Positions 1 through 7,401 of a DNA stretch of 16,229 nucleotides are shown here, in pieces. The notes beneath the pieces are model-generated. The model saw only the letters and a list, made by a program, of their open reading frames with translations, was not told the DNA's origin and did no database searches. Both the position numbers and the translations under genes were made by a program. How positions within the stretch are numbered: position 1 is the stretch's first letter; each line of letters starts with the position of its first letter. This DNA comes from an uncultured bacterium (GTDB taxonomy: Bacteria > Patescibacteriota > Patescibacteriia > UBA1558 > GWA2-36-10): assembly GCA_937912185.1 (NCBI GenBank), contig CALDOH010000109.1, positions 1 through 16,229 on the forward strand, given 5' to 3'.

Positions 1-46
1 ATATTTTGTAATTTATAAATATTTAAGCCTAAAAAGAAAATCTTTC

Positions 47-1219
47 TTGAGGCTGAAAGACAAAAAATACTCTAAACATTTTATAGGTAGTGTCTTCCTA
101 CTGATGTCTCTACTGATGTCTCTACACAGCTTTGATAGAATATTAGACAAAAAATACACAAAAATTGGTGAACCACCGTTTGTGCTATATAATTCTGTGT
201 TAAAAATAACCCCCGAAAAAGGTATTTTGGACAAAAATTTTCAACATCGTTTTACTGTTACAATAAAACCTGGCGGAGAGGCTATTAATGCTATCGGCGC
301 TGTTATCAACTATGACCCTCAAAAAATAAGTGTCTTGGAAATAGTAAAGACAAACTCTATCTGTCGGCAAGACATGTTCATTGAACAAAGTATTGATAAT
401 GAACTTGGCCAAGTCCGCATTGCTTGTGTTTTGCCGGACTATCAACCAAGTATCAAAGAGGCTACCGTAGCCGAGCTAAGCATCAAGCTAAAGAAAACTG
501 GTAGTTTTGAATTAAATTTTGATGAAAACAGTTCTGTTTTAGCTGCAGATGGCCTAGGTACGGATGTTTTACGTATGACGGTGGCTGGTTTTTACCAAGT
601 GCAAGATTTTAAACTTATTAAAAATCAACTGGGTCCAGTATTAATACTTTCTTCTAGCCATCCAAATAGTAATCGTTGGTACAACCGAAAAGAAATAAAT
701 ATTTCTATTACCCCAAATGAATACCATGAATATGCTTATTCATTTGATCAAAATCCATACACGGTTCCCGATGATTTTAAAACAAACATCAAGACCTATC
801 TAAACTTTCAAGTTAATAGAGATGGTGTTTATTACTTTCATATCAGATCAAAAAAGGAAAATATCGAAAACTCGACAAATCATTTCAAGATAATGATAGA
901 TTCTACACCTCCTGAACTGATAGAAAAATACATTAGCCAAACAACGATAAATACTGGCGAGGTTGTCCGTCTGACTTTTGAAGCTCAAGATGAACAGAGT
1001 GGTATACAATCAACTTATATAAAAATAGATAACAACCTTCTTTTACCAGTTGATTCACCTATTTATATTACCATTGCTGAAAAAGGTAATCACCAGATTA
1101 TGATTCGAACTTTTGATAATGCTAATAACTTTACTGATGATTATCTACATTTAAAGGTTAAGGGTGAATCAATCTTCAAAAAAATCATAGATATTGATCT
1201 CTCCTCTATCTTTGATTAG
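47..1219 (+). CDS. Secreted/anchored cohesin- and Ig-like surface protein (5' end uncertain)
   Basis: Predicted extracytoplasmic protein of about 390 aa. A Lys/Arg-rich N-terminus (RLKDKKYSKH) is followed by a hydrophobic segment around residues 13-28, which acts as signal peptide or membrane anchor. Residues about 55-180 look like a cohesin / carbohydrate-binding type beta-sandwich: an INAIGAVINYDPQKISVLEI stretch, then a G-x-V-R-I-A strand and an A-E-L-S-I-K-L strand. Two Ig-like modules follow (about 205-290 and 290-375); the second has the STPPELI and GIQSTYIKID features of bacterial Ig repeats. The only candidate start inside the window is TTG at 47 without a clear SD, and the frame is open back to base 2, so the gene may begin outside the window. 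An ATG at 104 would lose the basic part of the signal. Cohesin modules on cell-surface proteins are frequent in CPR genomes. Ligand unknown. Confidence 0.72.
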   Translation: MRLKDKKYSKHFIGSVFLLMSLLMSLHSFDRILDKKYTKIGEPPFVLYNSVLKITPEKGILDKNFQHRFTVTIKPGGEAINAIGAVINYDPQKISVLEIVKTNSICRQDMFIEQSIDNELGQVRIACVLPDYQPSIKEATVAELSIKLKKTGSFELNFDENSSVLAADGLGTDVLRMTVAGFYQVQDFKLIKNQLGPVLILSSSHPNSNRWYNRKEINISITPNEYHEYAYSFDQNPYTVPDDFKTNIKTYLNFQVNRDGVYYFHIRSKKENIENSTNHFKIMIDSTPPELIEKYISQTTINTGEVVRLTFEAQDEQSGIQSTYIKIDNNLLLPVDSPIYITIAEKGNHQIMIRTFDNANNFTDDYLHLKVKGESIFKKIIDIDLSSIFD

Positions 1220-1223
1220 CCTA

Positions 1224-1252
1224 TTGACAAATATTAATAAAAATGCTACTAT
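1224..1252 (+). promoter_or_regulatory. Promoter of small RNA unit 1
   Basis: TTGACA at 1224-1229, 17-nt spacer, TACTAT at 1247-1252. The -35 is followed by an A-rich tract as in the other cassette promoters of this window. Predicted transcription start is near 1259, five bases past the stop of the upstream gene's neighbourhood and with no annotated protein gene directly behind it. Confidence 0.7.
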
Positions 1253-1258
1253 ATAGAT

Positions 1259-1388
1259 GCTGTTCAAGTGGGTTGTAACAGCAACCCGTGCAGACAGGTT
1301 ACTAAAAAACCGCTCTGAGATTGATCTCAAACAAAGCGAGGTAGCCCTATGCCGCATATTCCGCCCTATCGTAAGGTAGGGCTTTTTT
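1259..1388 (+). ncRNA. Candidate structured small RNA, about 130 nt
   Basis: A short transcription unit with its own consensus-like promoter and intrinsic terminator but no convincing protein gene. Visible hairpins in order: GGGTTGT (1270-1276) with GCAACCC (1281-1287) around an AACA loop; GGTT (1297-1300) with AACC (1308-1311); CGCT (1311-1314) with AGCG (1335-1338) enclosing GAGA/TCTC around a TTGA loop; then the terminator stem. I do not see the conserved SRP RNA loop or tmRNA ends. An alternative is a leader for the 19-codon frame at 1349, which has a GAGG 7 nt before its ATG but overlaps the terminator. Function unknown. Confidence 0.5.
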
Positions 1389-1408
1389 CTTTGACAAAAT
1401 CAAGCTAA
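1349..1408 (+). CDS. Possible 19-residue peptide overlapping a terminator (doubtful)
   Basis: ATG at 1349 has a GAGG motif at 1338-1341, 7 nt upstream, and the frame reads MPHIPPYRKVGLFSLTKSS then TAA at 1406-1408. It runs through the intrinsic terminator at 1363-1388 and into the next promoter, so most transcripts would end before its stop codon. This makes a real peptide gene unlikely. It is listed because the ribosome site is better than those of most core genes here and because translation would melt the terminator. Confidence 0.15.
   Translation: MPHIPPYRKVGLFSLTKSS
1363..1388 (+). terminator. Intrinsic terminator of small RNA unit 1
   Basis: GCCCTATC (1363-1370) pairs with GGTAGGGC (1375-1382) around a GTAA tetraloop and is followed by six T. 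An upstream AGCCCTA (1343-1349) is also complementary to TAGGGCT (1377-1383), so an alternative, longer-loop stem is possible. Confidence 0.85.
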
Positions 1409-1419
1409 AGTGTTATAAA
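1391..1419 (+). promoter_or_regulatory. Promoter of GNAT leader transcript
   Basis: TTGACA at 1391-1396, 17-nt spacer, TATAAA at 1414-1419 preceded by TGT (extended -10). The -35 begins just past the T-run of the previous terminator. Predicted start is near 1426, giving a leader of about 200 nt before the acetyltransferase. No second promoter is visible between the leader terminator and the acetyltransferase start. Confidence 0.75.
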
Positions 1420-1442
1420 TTAAAAGCTAATTAAACAATCAT

Positions 1443-1544
1443 ATGAATAAACACGAAATTGTCCAAATGAATATTCTCTGGTGTTCAACCGATAAAGGTT
1501 ATTCCTACCAATTGGGGCAGTTTTTGTGTTTTGTAAAAAGATAA
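1443..1544 (+). CDS. Possible 33-residue leader peptide of the GNAT attenuator
   Basis: ATG at 1443 opens a 33-codon frame ending in TAA at 1542-1544, starting MNKHEIVQMNILWCSTDKG. It has no SD but begins about 17 nt into the predicted transcript. It spans the 5' arm (1510-1525) of the predicted antiterminator and stops in the loop between the two arms. A ribosome reading it would therefore block that arm and favour the terminator. Whether it is translated is unknown; no run of one regulatory codon is seen. Confidence 0.25.
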   Translation: MNKHEIVQMNILWCSTDKGYSYQLGQFLCFVKR

Positions 1545-1596
1545 TTGAAATACATTGTAAGATAAAAAAACTGCCTCAATTCCGAGGTAGTTTTTT
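1480..1596 (+). promoter_or_regulatory. Attenuator-like leader with mutually exclusive stems upstream of GNAT gene
   Basis: Three elements are visible. First, a nested hairpin: TGGT (1479-1482) with ACCA (1507-1510), and AACC (1487-1490) with GGTT (1497-1500), around GATAAA. Second, a 16-bp stem pairing 1510-1525 with 1566-1581 (one G-U pair) across a 40-nt loop. Third, a terminator stem pairing 1569-1577 with 1584-1592. The second and third share bases 1569-1577, so only one can form. This is the layout of an antiterminator/terminator switch. The sensed signal is unknown; no known riboswitch or T-box motif was recognised. Confidence 0.55.
1569..1596 (+). terminator. Intrinsic terminator inside the GNAT leader
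   Basis: AACTGCCTC (1569-1577) pairs with GAGGTAGTT (1584-1592) around an AATTCC loop; the flanking A-run can extend the stem into the T-run (1591-1596). It lies 32 nt before the acetyltransferase ATG and after the only promoter seen, so the gene should depend on read-through. Confidence 0.8.
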
Positions 1597-1627
1597 ATTG
1601 TTCTTTCAATGTAAAGGAAGTTGTCTC

Positions 1628-2197
1628 ATGTCGAAACAGGTTGTTTACCTCCGTGGCAAAAAAGTGATCCTCCGACCTTTTAATAAAGCTACGGATCTGG
1701 AAACTTTTTGGCGCTGGATCAATGATCCAGACATCAAGCAATTTATGACTGGCTACAAACCGATCGCCCTGGTAGCTGAAGAAAAATGGTTTGATGAGCA
1801 CCCCAGCCGTCGCAATGCCATAGCTCTAGCTATTGAAACCAATGATGGCCAGCTGATCGGCAACATGGGCCTTCACCAAATCGATTGGGTATCCCGTTTT
1901 GCTACTACTGGGGCCATGATTGGTGAAGAAGAATTTCAGAACAAAGGCTATGGCACTGATGCTAAAATGACTTTGCTCAACTACGCCTTCAATCACTTGG
2001 GACTTCGCAAGATTATGTCCCAAGTTCTTGACTTCAATGGCCGTAGTCTTCACTATAGTCAAAAGTGTGGCTACAGCGAAGAAGCTCGTCTACGTGATAT
2101 GTATTTCCGCAATGGTGAGTACCACGACGAGGTCATTCTTTCGGTCACTCGAGAAGTTTGGTTGCCACTGTGGCAAGCTTATCAAGCGATTGATTGA
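1628..2197 (+). CDS. GNAT family N-acetyltransferase (RimJ/RimL/SpeG-like)
   Basis: A 189-aa cytoplasmic acetyl-CoA-dependent N-acetyltransferase. N-terminal LRGKKVILRPF and ETFWRWINDPDIKQFM are typical of the Acetyltransf_3 (RimJ/RimL, SpeG) branch. Motif A is visible as GAMIGEEEFQNKGYGTDA with the Q-x-x-G-x-G acetyl-CoA pyrophosphate loop, and the distal part shows N-G-R-S-L-x-x-Y-x-K-C-G-Y. The substrate (ribosomal protein terminus, polyamine or small molecule) cannot be told. The start at 1628 is chosen because AAAGGA lies at 1613-1618 and the family N-terminus begins right after; an in-frame start at 1526 would include the leader terminator. Base composition is clearly more GC-rich than the uvr genes. 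It is a single-gene unit ending in its own terminator and probably controlled by the upstream attenuator. Confidence 0.88.
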   Translation: MSKQVVYLRGKKVILRPFNKATDLETFWRWINDPDIKQFMTGYKPIALVAEEKWFDEHPSRRNAIALAIETNDGQLIGNMGLHQIDWVSRFATTGAMIGEEEFQNKGYGTDAKMTLLNYAFNHLGLRKIMSQVLDFNGRSLHYSQKCGYSEEARLRDMYFRNGEYHDEVILSVTREVWLPLWQAYQAID

Positions 2198-2203
2198 GCC
2201 AAT

Positions 2204-2236
2204 ATCCTGTATCATTTTGATGCAGGATTTTTTTTA
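2204..2236 (+). terminator. Intrinsic terminator after GNAT gene
   Basis: A 10-bp stem, ATCCTGTATC (2204-2213) with GATGCAGGAT (2219-2228), with a 5-nt loop and a run of about nine T. Confidence 0.88.
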
Positions 2237-2266
2237 TTTAAATAAAAAAGACTATCGAGAGATAGT

Positions 2267-2608
2267 CTATCGCGGAACCCCAGAGACAAAGGCAATGAGC
2301 CACACCAACCAAGCGTAGATAGAATATTTGGTAAACAAAGCCTGACAGCGACCACCACGAGCTAGAGCATCAACTGCCCACAAAAGGTGAATCAACATGA
2401 TTAGCAAGGCAAGGATGCCACAGATACTGTGGATAGAGATGCTCTTCATGTGAAGAGCCATCAGGCTGGTACCAACCAAATCACACATAAAGCCGCTGAT
2501 AAAGACAAGCAGCATCCAATGCCGGAGCTGATGCTTGATCTTTTCTGCCCAAATGGCAGTAGTATACAGGACAAAAGCCGCTGTAATCAAAATCATGGCA
2601 TAGAGCAT
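2267..2608 (-). CDS. Four-TM membrane protein, HsmA/TIGR03987-like
   Basis: A 113-aa integral membrane protein. Four hydrophobic segments are visible, approximately residues 2-20, 30-50, 58-78 and 90-108, linked by short polar loops. The MLYAMILITAAFVLYTTAIW opening, the H-Q-L-R-H-W loop, the F-x-C-D-L-V-G-T-S-L-M segment and the S-I-H-x-I-C-G-I-L-A stretch match what I remember of the small family named TIGR03987 or HsmA, whose function is not established. The start at 2608 is set by a near-perfect SD (AAGGAGGG, 2614-2621 on the plus strand as its complement) 5 nt upstream; the longer frame to 2641 would pass through it. The strong SD and mixed codon use group it with the cassettes rather than with the core genes. 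It is divergent from the barrel gene. Confidence 0.78.
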   Translation of the reverse strand: MLYAMILITAAFVLYTTAIWAEKIKHQLRHWMLLVFISGFMCDLVGTSLMALHMKSISIHSICGILALLIMLIHLLWAVDALARGGRCQALFTKYSIYAWLVWLIAFVSGVPR

Positions 2609-2654
2609 ATCTTCCCTCCTTGGGTTAATTGAAAAAAACATTTCTTACCTATAA

Positions 2655-2683
2655 AAGGTACTATTTATAAATTATTTGGTCAA
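2655..2683 (-). promoter_or_regulatory. Promoter of HsmA-like gene
   Basis: On the minus strand TTGACC (2683-2678), 17-nt spacer, TACCTT (2660-2655). The -35 lies 10 bp from the -35 of the divergent barrel promoter, so the two could compete or share regulation. Confidence 0.5.
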
Positions 2684-2693
2684 TTAACTAGTA

Positions 2694-2722
2694 TTGACAA
2701 AAAGTGCTGAATATGATACAAT
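2694..2722 (+). promoter_or_regulatory. Promoter of GC-rich barrel gene
   Basis: TTGACA (2694-2699), 17-nt spacer, TACAAT (2717-2722), with the A-rich tract after the -35 shared by the cassette promoters. The leader of about 68 nt holds a TCCT/AGGA mini-hairpin and a second SD-like AGGAGGG ahead of an out-of-frame ATG at 2760. Confidence 0.8.
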
Positions 2723-2796
2723 AATATATCCGCTTAAGTCCTATTTTAGGAGGGCTCGGATGTGCACATTCCATTTTATCAAACGGGAGGAAAACC

Positions 2797-3645
2797 GTGA
2801 AAAAGCACTTCTTCTACTTTGTCCTGGCTTTTACCACTGCTCTCATCCTCAGCTACGGCTGCCCGGGCAACGCTGCCCAGCCCGACAGCCTGCAGGTCTA
2901 CACCTTCACCAGCAACACCAGTACCTTCGACCAGGGCCAGGACGGCTACTACCAGTTCGACTGGAGCAGGGCCGGCATCCGACTCTACAAGGACCACTTC
3001 ATGGGACGCTTGGAGTACGACTACTCCAGCAACTCGATGAAGTACTCCTACGTCGAGTACAGCCAGTCCATCAAGGACTGGAAGGTCGGCGCCCAGTTCG
3101 GCAAGTGGCTCATGCCCTGCATGTACAACTGGCCGGGACCCTCGACGCGACCCATGACTCGCTGGAGCTACTCCATGGACGACCTGTCGGTCTACGGCAC
3201 GGGCATCTCGGCTTACGCCGGTCGCGGACTGTTCAAGGTCCACGTCGGCAACTACGCCTACGACGCCTACACCGTCAACCTGCAATACGGACCGGTCAAC
3301 GGCTGGTGGATCGAAGATCAGGGTCAAGGCGCCTTCTTCAAGAAGTCGTTCCACCCCTGGATCAACCTGTTCAGCGGCTGGACCAACTACGAGGACGCTC
3401 CCAACCGGAGCTTCCCCGACCGACGCAACAGCTGCTTCATCCAGAACCACGTTCGCCTCGGCGACCGGACGCGCATCTACGCGCACTACGATCTGGGTGA
3501 TCACCGCGGTGCCTTTGTCGGCGGACTGAGCTATATGCTCATCCCTGGGGATACCCAGACCACAGCCGGGCTGTTCTATGACAGCGAGAACCTGTGGCAG
3601 CTGAAGGTCACCTTTGGCTTTGAGCAGATGTTCCGCTCCAACTGA
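2797..3645 (+). CDS. Predicted exported beta-barrel-like protein, GC-rich and atypical
   Basis: A 282-aa protein with a signal peptide (MKKHFFYFVLAFTTALILSY, then a possible cleavage after GNAA near residue 27). The mature part is rich in Tyr, Trp, Phe, Gly and Asp, with alternating polar/aromatic strands such as GRLEYDYSSNSMKYSYVEY, KVHVGNYAYDAYTVNLQYG and QLKVTFGFEQMF near the C-terminus. It resembles porin-type outer membrane barrels, but I recognise no specific family. GTG at 2797 has GGGAGG at 2785-2790, a good SD. Codons end in C or G almost throughout, in sharp contrast to neighbours. An outer-membrane barrel would be unexpected in a CPR cell, so it may be a beta-rich secreted protein, or an acquired gene. 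Own promoter and terminator; the TGA stop sits in a TGACGC/GCGTCA hairpin. Confidence 0.72.
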   Translation: MKKHFFYFVLAFTTALILSYGCPGNAAQPDSLQVYTFTSNTSTFDQGQDGYYQFDWSRAGIRLYKDHFMGRLEYDYSSNSMKYSYVEYSQSIKDWKVGAQFGKWLMPCMYNWPGPSTRPMTRWSYSMDDLSVYGTGISAYAGRGLFKVHVGNYAYDAYTVNLQYGPVNGWWIEDQGQGAFFKKSFHPWINLFSGWTNYEDAPNRSFPDRRNSCFIQNHVRLGDRTRIYAHYDLGDHRGAFVGGLSYMLIPGDTQTTAGLFYDSENLWQLKVTFGFEQMFRSN

Positions 3646-3670
3646 CGCTACGGCGTCACCGTTTGATACG

Positions 3671-3711
3671 CCCCGGACCTAATCCGCAAGGAGACAAAGT
3701 CCGGGGTTTTT
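3671..3711 (+). terminator. Intrinsic terminator after barrel gene
   Basis: CCCCGGAC (3671-3678) pairs with GTCCGGGG (3699-3706) over a 20-nt loop, followed by five T. A second perfect hairpin, TGACGC/GCGTCA (3643-3658), sits on the stop codon just upstream. Confidence 0.8.
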
Positions 3712-3718
3712 AATTTAC

Positions 3719-4873
3719 TTATTTTATACTTCTTTTACGACGACTGGCACTGAGACCAAAGCGATGCGCCTCCTCTCTAGCTTGGAGCAAAACATCTTTG
3801 AGATTTTTGGCTAGATCAATAAAAGACTTAGAAGATCCTTTGGAAAAAATAAGTTTGTCTCCACCGTATTTAGAGATTCCTACAATTGGAATATTTATAT
3901 TTTGAGATTTAAATAAACTACTAATAAAATCTACTTGTGGTCGGCCGCCATCAATCATCATAATGTCTGGTTTAGGCCATTCATCGTGCTTGAGGCGACG
4001 ACTAATCACCTCTTCCAAAGCTCGTAAATCATCATGTCGGGGAGCTGTTTTTATCTTGAACAATCTATACTCTGCCTTATCAGGCATACCGCCAGAAAAA
4101 ACCACCATTGCCCCATATGGTTCCTTGCCAGTCAAATGAGATATATCATAGCCCTCTATCCGATTGACGCTACCAATATTGATATCCTCACGAGTAATCA
4201 AAGCTACATCTTGGATGTGCTGCATAGCTTCAGCCTGAGCAGGACTTTCTTTGGCTAGTCTCTTTAATAATTGTTTTTTCTTGCCTGATAAAAACCAAAC
4301 AATATGCTTGATATTTTGTTGATATTGTTTTTTATCTATTTTATCTACACAAATACCAGCACACAGACCCAACTGATGTTCAAAACAAGGCTTAGCTTGT
4401 CCAGGCTTACAAGTACTCCAAGGAAATATACGTCTGATTATCCTGAGAGCTGTCTTGGCCAAATGAACCGCCTGATAAGGACCAAAAATATGTGCCTGCT
4501 TGGCTGGAAATTTTTTGAGCTCCCGAGCCCTGACGAGCATTGGATGCGGGTAATCTGTTTTGGGAATTACAATATAGATAAAAGATTTATCATCCTTTTG
4601 GACAATATTATATTTGGGCCAATATTTTTTTATTTCATTGGCTTCTAGCACAATACTATCTAAAATTGTATCGGTTTGTTTAAATTTTATATCTTTGGCA
4701 GTGGCCACCATCTCCTCTATCCGTGGATCAAGGAGCTTCTTTTGAAAATATTGAGCTATACGACGCTTGAGTGAAGTCGCTCGGCCAACATAAAGAATCT
4801 CCCCCTGTTTGTCATACCAATAGTATATACCAGGAAAATCAGGAAACTTTTTACTTTTATCTTTAAGCTCCAT
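3719..4873 (-). CDS. uvrC: UvrC, short form of the excinuclease nuclease subunit
   Basis: UvrC makes both cuts flanking a lesion in nucleotide excision repair. At 384 aa it is far shorter than the usual 590-620. Residues 10-95 are the GIY-YIG nuclease (GIY 15-17, YVG 28-30, Arg 37-38). Cys155, 163, 171 and 175 match the four iron-sulfur ligands of UvrC. The UVR region that contacts UvrB (about 196-225) is shortened and poorly conserved. The RNase H-like nuclease follows with the expected triad Asp243 (EGYDISH), Asp308 (MMIDGG) and His370 (EEAHRFG). The C-terminal helix-hairpin-helix domain is absent: the protein ends 14 residues after the catalytic His. The ATG abuts the TAA of uvrA with no gap (coupled translation, no separate SD), making it the last gene of uvrB-uvrA-uvrC. 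Confidence 0.95.
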   Translation of the reverse strand: MELKDKSKKFPDFPGIYYWYDKQGEILYVGRATSLKRRIAQYFQKKLLDPRIEEMVATAKDIKFKQTDTILDSIVLEANEIKKYWPKYNIVQKDDKSFIYIVIPKTDYPHPMLVRARELKKFPAKQAHIFGPYQAVHLAKTALRIIRRIFPWSTCKPGQAKPCFEHQLGLCAGICVDKIDKKQYQQNIKHIVWFLSGKKKQLLKRLAKESPAQAEAMQHIQDVALITREDINIGSVNRIEGYDISHLTGKEPYGAMVVFSGGMPDKAEYRLFKIKTAPRHDDLRALEEVISRRLKHDEWPKPDIMMIDGGRPQVDFISSLFKSQNINIPIVGISKYGGDKLIFSKGSSKSFIDLAKNLKDVLLQAREEAHRFGLSASRRKRSIK

Positions 4874-7387
4874 TTATTTCTTTAATTGCGGTTTCAAATA
4901 TTGAGCAGTAATTGACTTGCTGCTATCAGCTACTTCCTCAGGTGTGCCTTTGGCTACTAGCTGCCCACCAGCCTCGCCACCTTCTGGTCCAAGGTCTATC
5001 AAATAATCCATAGATTTAATCACATGAAGATTGTGCTCTATCACTATGACTGTATTGCCGCGTTCAACTAATTTGTTCAGGACTTGAAGCAACATTTCTA
5101 TGTCGTGATAATGTAGACCGACAGTCGGCTCATCCAAAAGATAAAGACTACGCTTACCCAGAGTATGGGTCAGCTCCCTACCTATCTTGATACGCTGAGC
5201 CTCACCACCAGACAAAGTGGTAGCACTCTGACCCAACTCTAGATAACCCAGACCCACTTCTTGTAAAACCTTGAGCTTGTCGGTGATACGATAATTACCA
5301 TCAAAATATTTAACCGCTTCATCGATAGTTAGTTTTAATACTTCGGCAATATTTCTACCTTTATGTTTTACCTGGAGTGTTTCTCTATTATAGCGCTTGC
5401 CATGACAAACATCACATTCAACATAAACAGCTGGCAAAAAATGCATTTCAATCAGCTTGTAGCCAGCACCATCGCAGGCATCACAACGGCCACCTGGACG
5501 ATTGAAAGAAAATCTAGACAAAGTATAGGCCCGCTCTCTTGACTCTGGCAGCATAGCAAAAAATTCTCTAATCGGTGTAAAAATTCCAGTATATGTAGCC
5601 GGATTGGAACGTGGTGTCCGGCCAATTGGTGATTGATCAATCACCACTACCTTTGAAACATATTCACTACCTTCTATACGAGTCAAATCTTGGAGAATAT
5701 ATTTGCCAGGACGAGCCTTGATAGCGTTTAGATTTTTATATAATACATCATAAAGTAGAGTAGACTTACCAGAGCCAGACACACCAGTGATACCGACTAG
5801 CTTACGAAGTGGTATTTCTACTTGAAGATTTTTGAGGTTATTTGCCCGAGCACCAATCAATTTCAATGTTTCTCTTTTTTTGTCTCTTCTCTTGTCTGGA
5901 ATATGAATCCGTCTGTCCCCTACCAAATAATCAACCGTCAAAGACTTAGCTTTATTTTTAACATCCAAAATTTTATCTGTTTGTCCAGCAATCACCACCT
6001 CGCCACCATGAACACCCGCCAGTGGTCCCATATCTACCAAATAGTCTGACTCAAGAATAGTCTGCTCATCATGTTCCACTACAATCACTGTATTGCCTTT
6101 GTCTCTAAGCGACTTTAGGGTTTCAATCAAGCGGAAAGTATCCCGCTCATGTAGACCAATAGTCGGCTCATCTAGTACATAAAGAGTGCGAGACAAGTGT
6201 GAACCAATCTGCGAAGATAGTCTGATACGTTGAGCTTCACCACCAGACAAAGTATGGGCCCGTCTATCAAGAGTCAAATAATTCAACCCAACTTTGAGCA
6301 AAAATTCTAAACGGCTAACTATCTCTATCACTACTGGCTCAGCAATTGCCCGATCCTTTTGCGGCATACTGTCAAAATAATTTTGAAAGAATTGATGTAG
6401 CTTATCGATCGGCCAAGTTACAATCTCACCAATATCTTTTTTATTTACTCTTACTGACAAAGCTTCTAGCCTGAGCCTTTGTCCAGCACAGGCTTCACAG
6501 GGCTCATCTTTTTCCCAACCAACCAAGCCTAGACCATGACAAATTTCACAAGCACCATGAGGACTATTAAAAGAAAACAACCTGGGCTCTAACTCAGGAA
6601 AAGAAAAATTATCATTAGGACAAGTCCAATTGGCTGAAAGTAACATTTCTTCGGATTTTTTTTGACCGCTATTGAACAAGGCAATCACCACACCCTGGGC
6701 ATAATCCAAGGCATTTTCTACTGCCTCAAACAAACGACTCTGATCTGAAGCTAAGGTCTTGTCAACCACAATATCAATGTCATGTTTCTTATAGCGACTG
6801 AGCTTTAGCTTTTCATGAAGACTTTGCATCTTGCCATCTACTCTAGCTTCACCGTAACCCAGAGACAGGTAGTCATAAAGCAATTGATAATATTCACCTT
6901 TACGTCCACGAACAACTGGCGCCAAGATAGTAACGAAACTATCTTTTCTTTGCCTAGCTTTTTGATAAATAATATCGGTAATTTCATCAACAGTAAGTTT
7001 CTCAATCTTATTTTTACAAAGCGGACAATACACTTCACCAAGCCGAGCATACAAAACACGCAGATAATCATAAATCTCCGTCAGAGTACCAACGGTTGAC
7101 CGAGGATTATGACTAAGTGACTTTTGATCAATAGAGATTGAAGGTGCTAGACCAATAATCTCATCAACATCGGCCGGCTTCATCTGCCCCAAAAATTGCC
7201 GAGCATAGGGTGATAGTGATTCAATATATCTCCTCTGCCCTTCGGCAAAAATTGTATCAAAAGCCAAAGATGATTTTCCCGAACCAGAAACTCCAGTTAT
7301 CACCGTCAGCTTATTGTGTGGTATTTCTAAATTTATATTTTTAAGGTTGTGCACTCGCGCACCCTTGATAATTATTTTTTCGTCCAT
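4874..7387 (-). CDS. uvrA: UvrA, compact excinuclease ATPase subunit
   Basis: UvrA is the damage-scanning ABC ATPase that loads UvrB. Length is 837 aa against about 940. The first half has Walker [12 protein letters not shown] (about 33-43), the UvrB-binding domain (about 125-245), signature [13 protein letters not shown] and Walker [16 protein letters not shown]; the second half has Walker [12 protein letters not shown], the C-x2-C...C-x2-C zinc hairpin (GRCDACDG to VECDVCHG), [13 protein letters not shown] and [12 protein letters not shown]. The missing hundred residues are the insertion domain: the CEICHGLG motif is followed after about a dozen residues by the PCEAC motif. The first zinc module has CPND where CPxC is usual. 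The ATG at 7387 has no SD. It lies 97 bp after uvrB, with a palindromic element in between. Confidence 0.96.
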   Translation of the reverse strand: MDEKIIIKGARVHNLKNINLEIPHNKLTVITGVSGSGKSSLAFDTIFAEGQRRYIESLSPYARQFLGQMKPADVDEIIGLAPSISIDQKSLSHNPRSTVGTLTEIYDYLRVLYARLGEVYCPLCKNKIEKLTVDEITDIIYQKARQRKDSFVTILAPVVRGRKGEYYQLLYDYLSLGYGEARVDGKMQSLHEKLKLSRYKKHDIDIVVDKTLASDQSRLFEAVENALDYAQGVVIALFNSGQKKSEEMLLSANWTCPNDNFSFPELEPRLFSFNSPHGACEICHGLGLVGWEKDEPCEACAGQRLRLEALSVRVNKKDIGEIVTWPIDKLHQFFQNYFDSMPQKDRAIAEPVVIEIVSRLEFLLKVGLNYLTLDRRAHTLSGGEAQRIRLSSQIGSHLSRTLYVLDEPTIGLHERDTFRLIETLKSLRDKGNTVIVVEHDEQTILESDYLVDMGPLAGVHGGEVVIAGQTDKILDVKNKAKSLTVDYLVGDRRIHIPDKRRDKKRETLKLIGARANNLKNLQVEIPLRKLVGITGVSGSGKSTLLYDVLYKNLNAIKARPGKYILQDLTRIEGSEYVSKVVVIDQSPIGRTPRSNPATYTGIFTPIREFFAMLPESRERAYTLSRFSFNRPGGRCDACDGAGYKLIEMHFLPAVYVECDVCHGKRYNRETLQVKHKGRNIAEVLKLTIDEAVKYFDGNYRITDKLKVLQEVGLGYLELGQSATTLSGGEAQRIKIGRELTHTLGKRSLYLLDEPTVGLHYHDIEMLLQVLNKLVERGNTVIVIEHNLHVIKSMDYLIDLGPEGGEAGGQLVAKGTPEEVADSSKSITAQYLKPQLKK

Positions 7388-7401
7388 ATTTTTCTAAATT
7401 A

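Noticed and set aside
1259..1388. Small RNA unit as SRP RNA, tmRNA or 6S RNA
   Set aside because: The conserved SRP GGAAGGAAGC-type loop, the tmRNA tRNA-like ends and a long 6S-type bubble hairpin are not visible.
1526..1627. N-terminal extension of the GNAT protein to 1526
   Set aside because: It would translate through the leader terminator, and the family N-terminus and SD place the start at 1628.
2694..3500. Long plus-strand frame overlapping the barrel gene (268 codons), with an SD-like AGGAGGG before its internal ATG at 2760
   Set aside because: It starts on the -35 hexamer, its product is low-complexity Arg/Pro/Leu-rich sequence typical of an off-frame reading of GC-rich DNA, and the barrel frame has a signal peptide and its own SD.
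2779..3504. Minus-strand frame of 241 codons across the barrel gene
   Set aside because: The Val/Ala/Gly-rich composition is the antisense shadow of a GC-rich gene; no SD or promoter on that strand.
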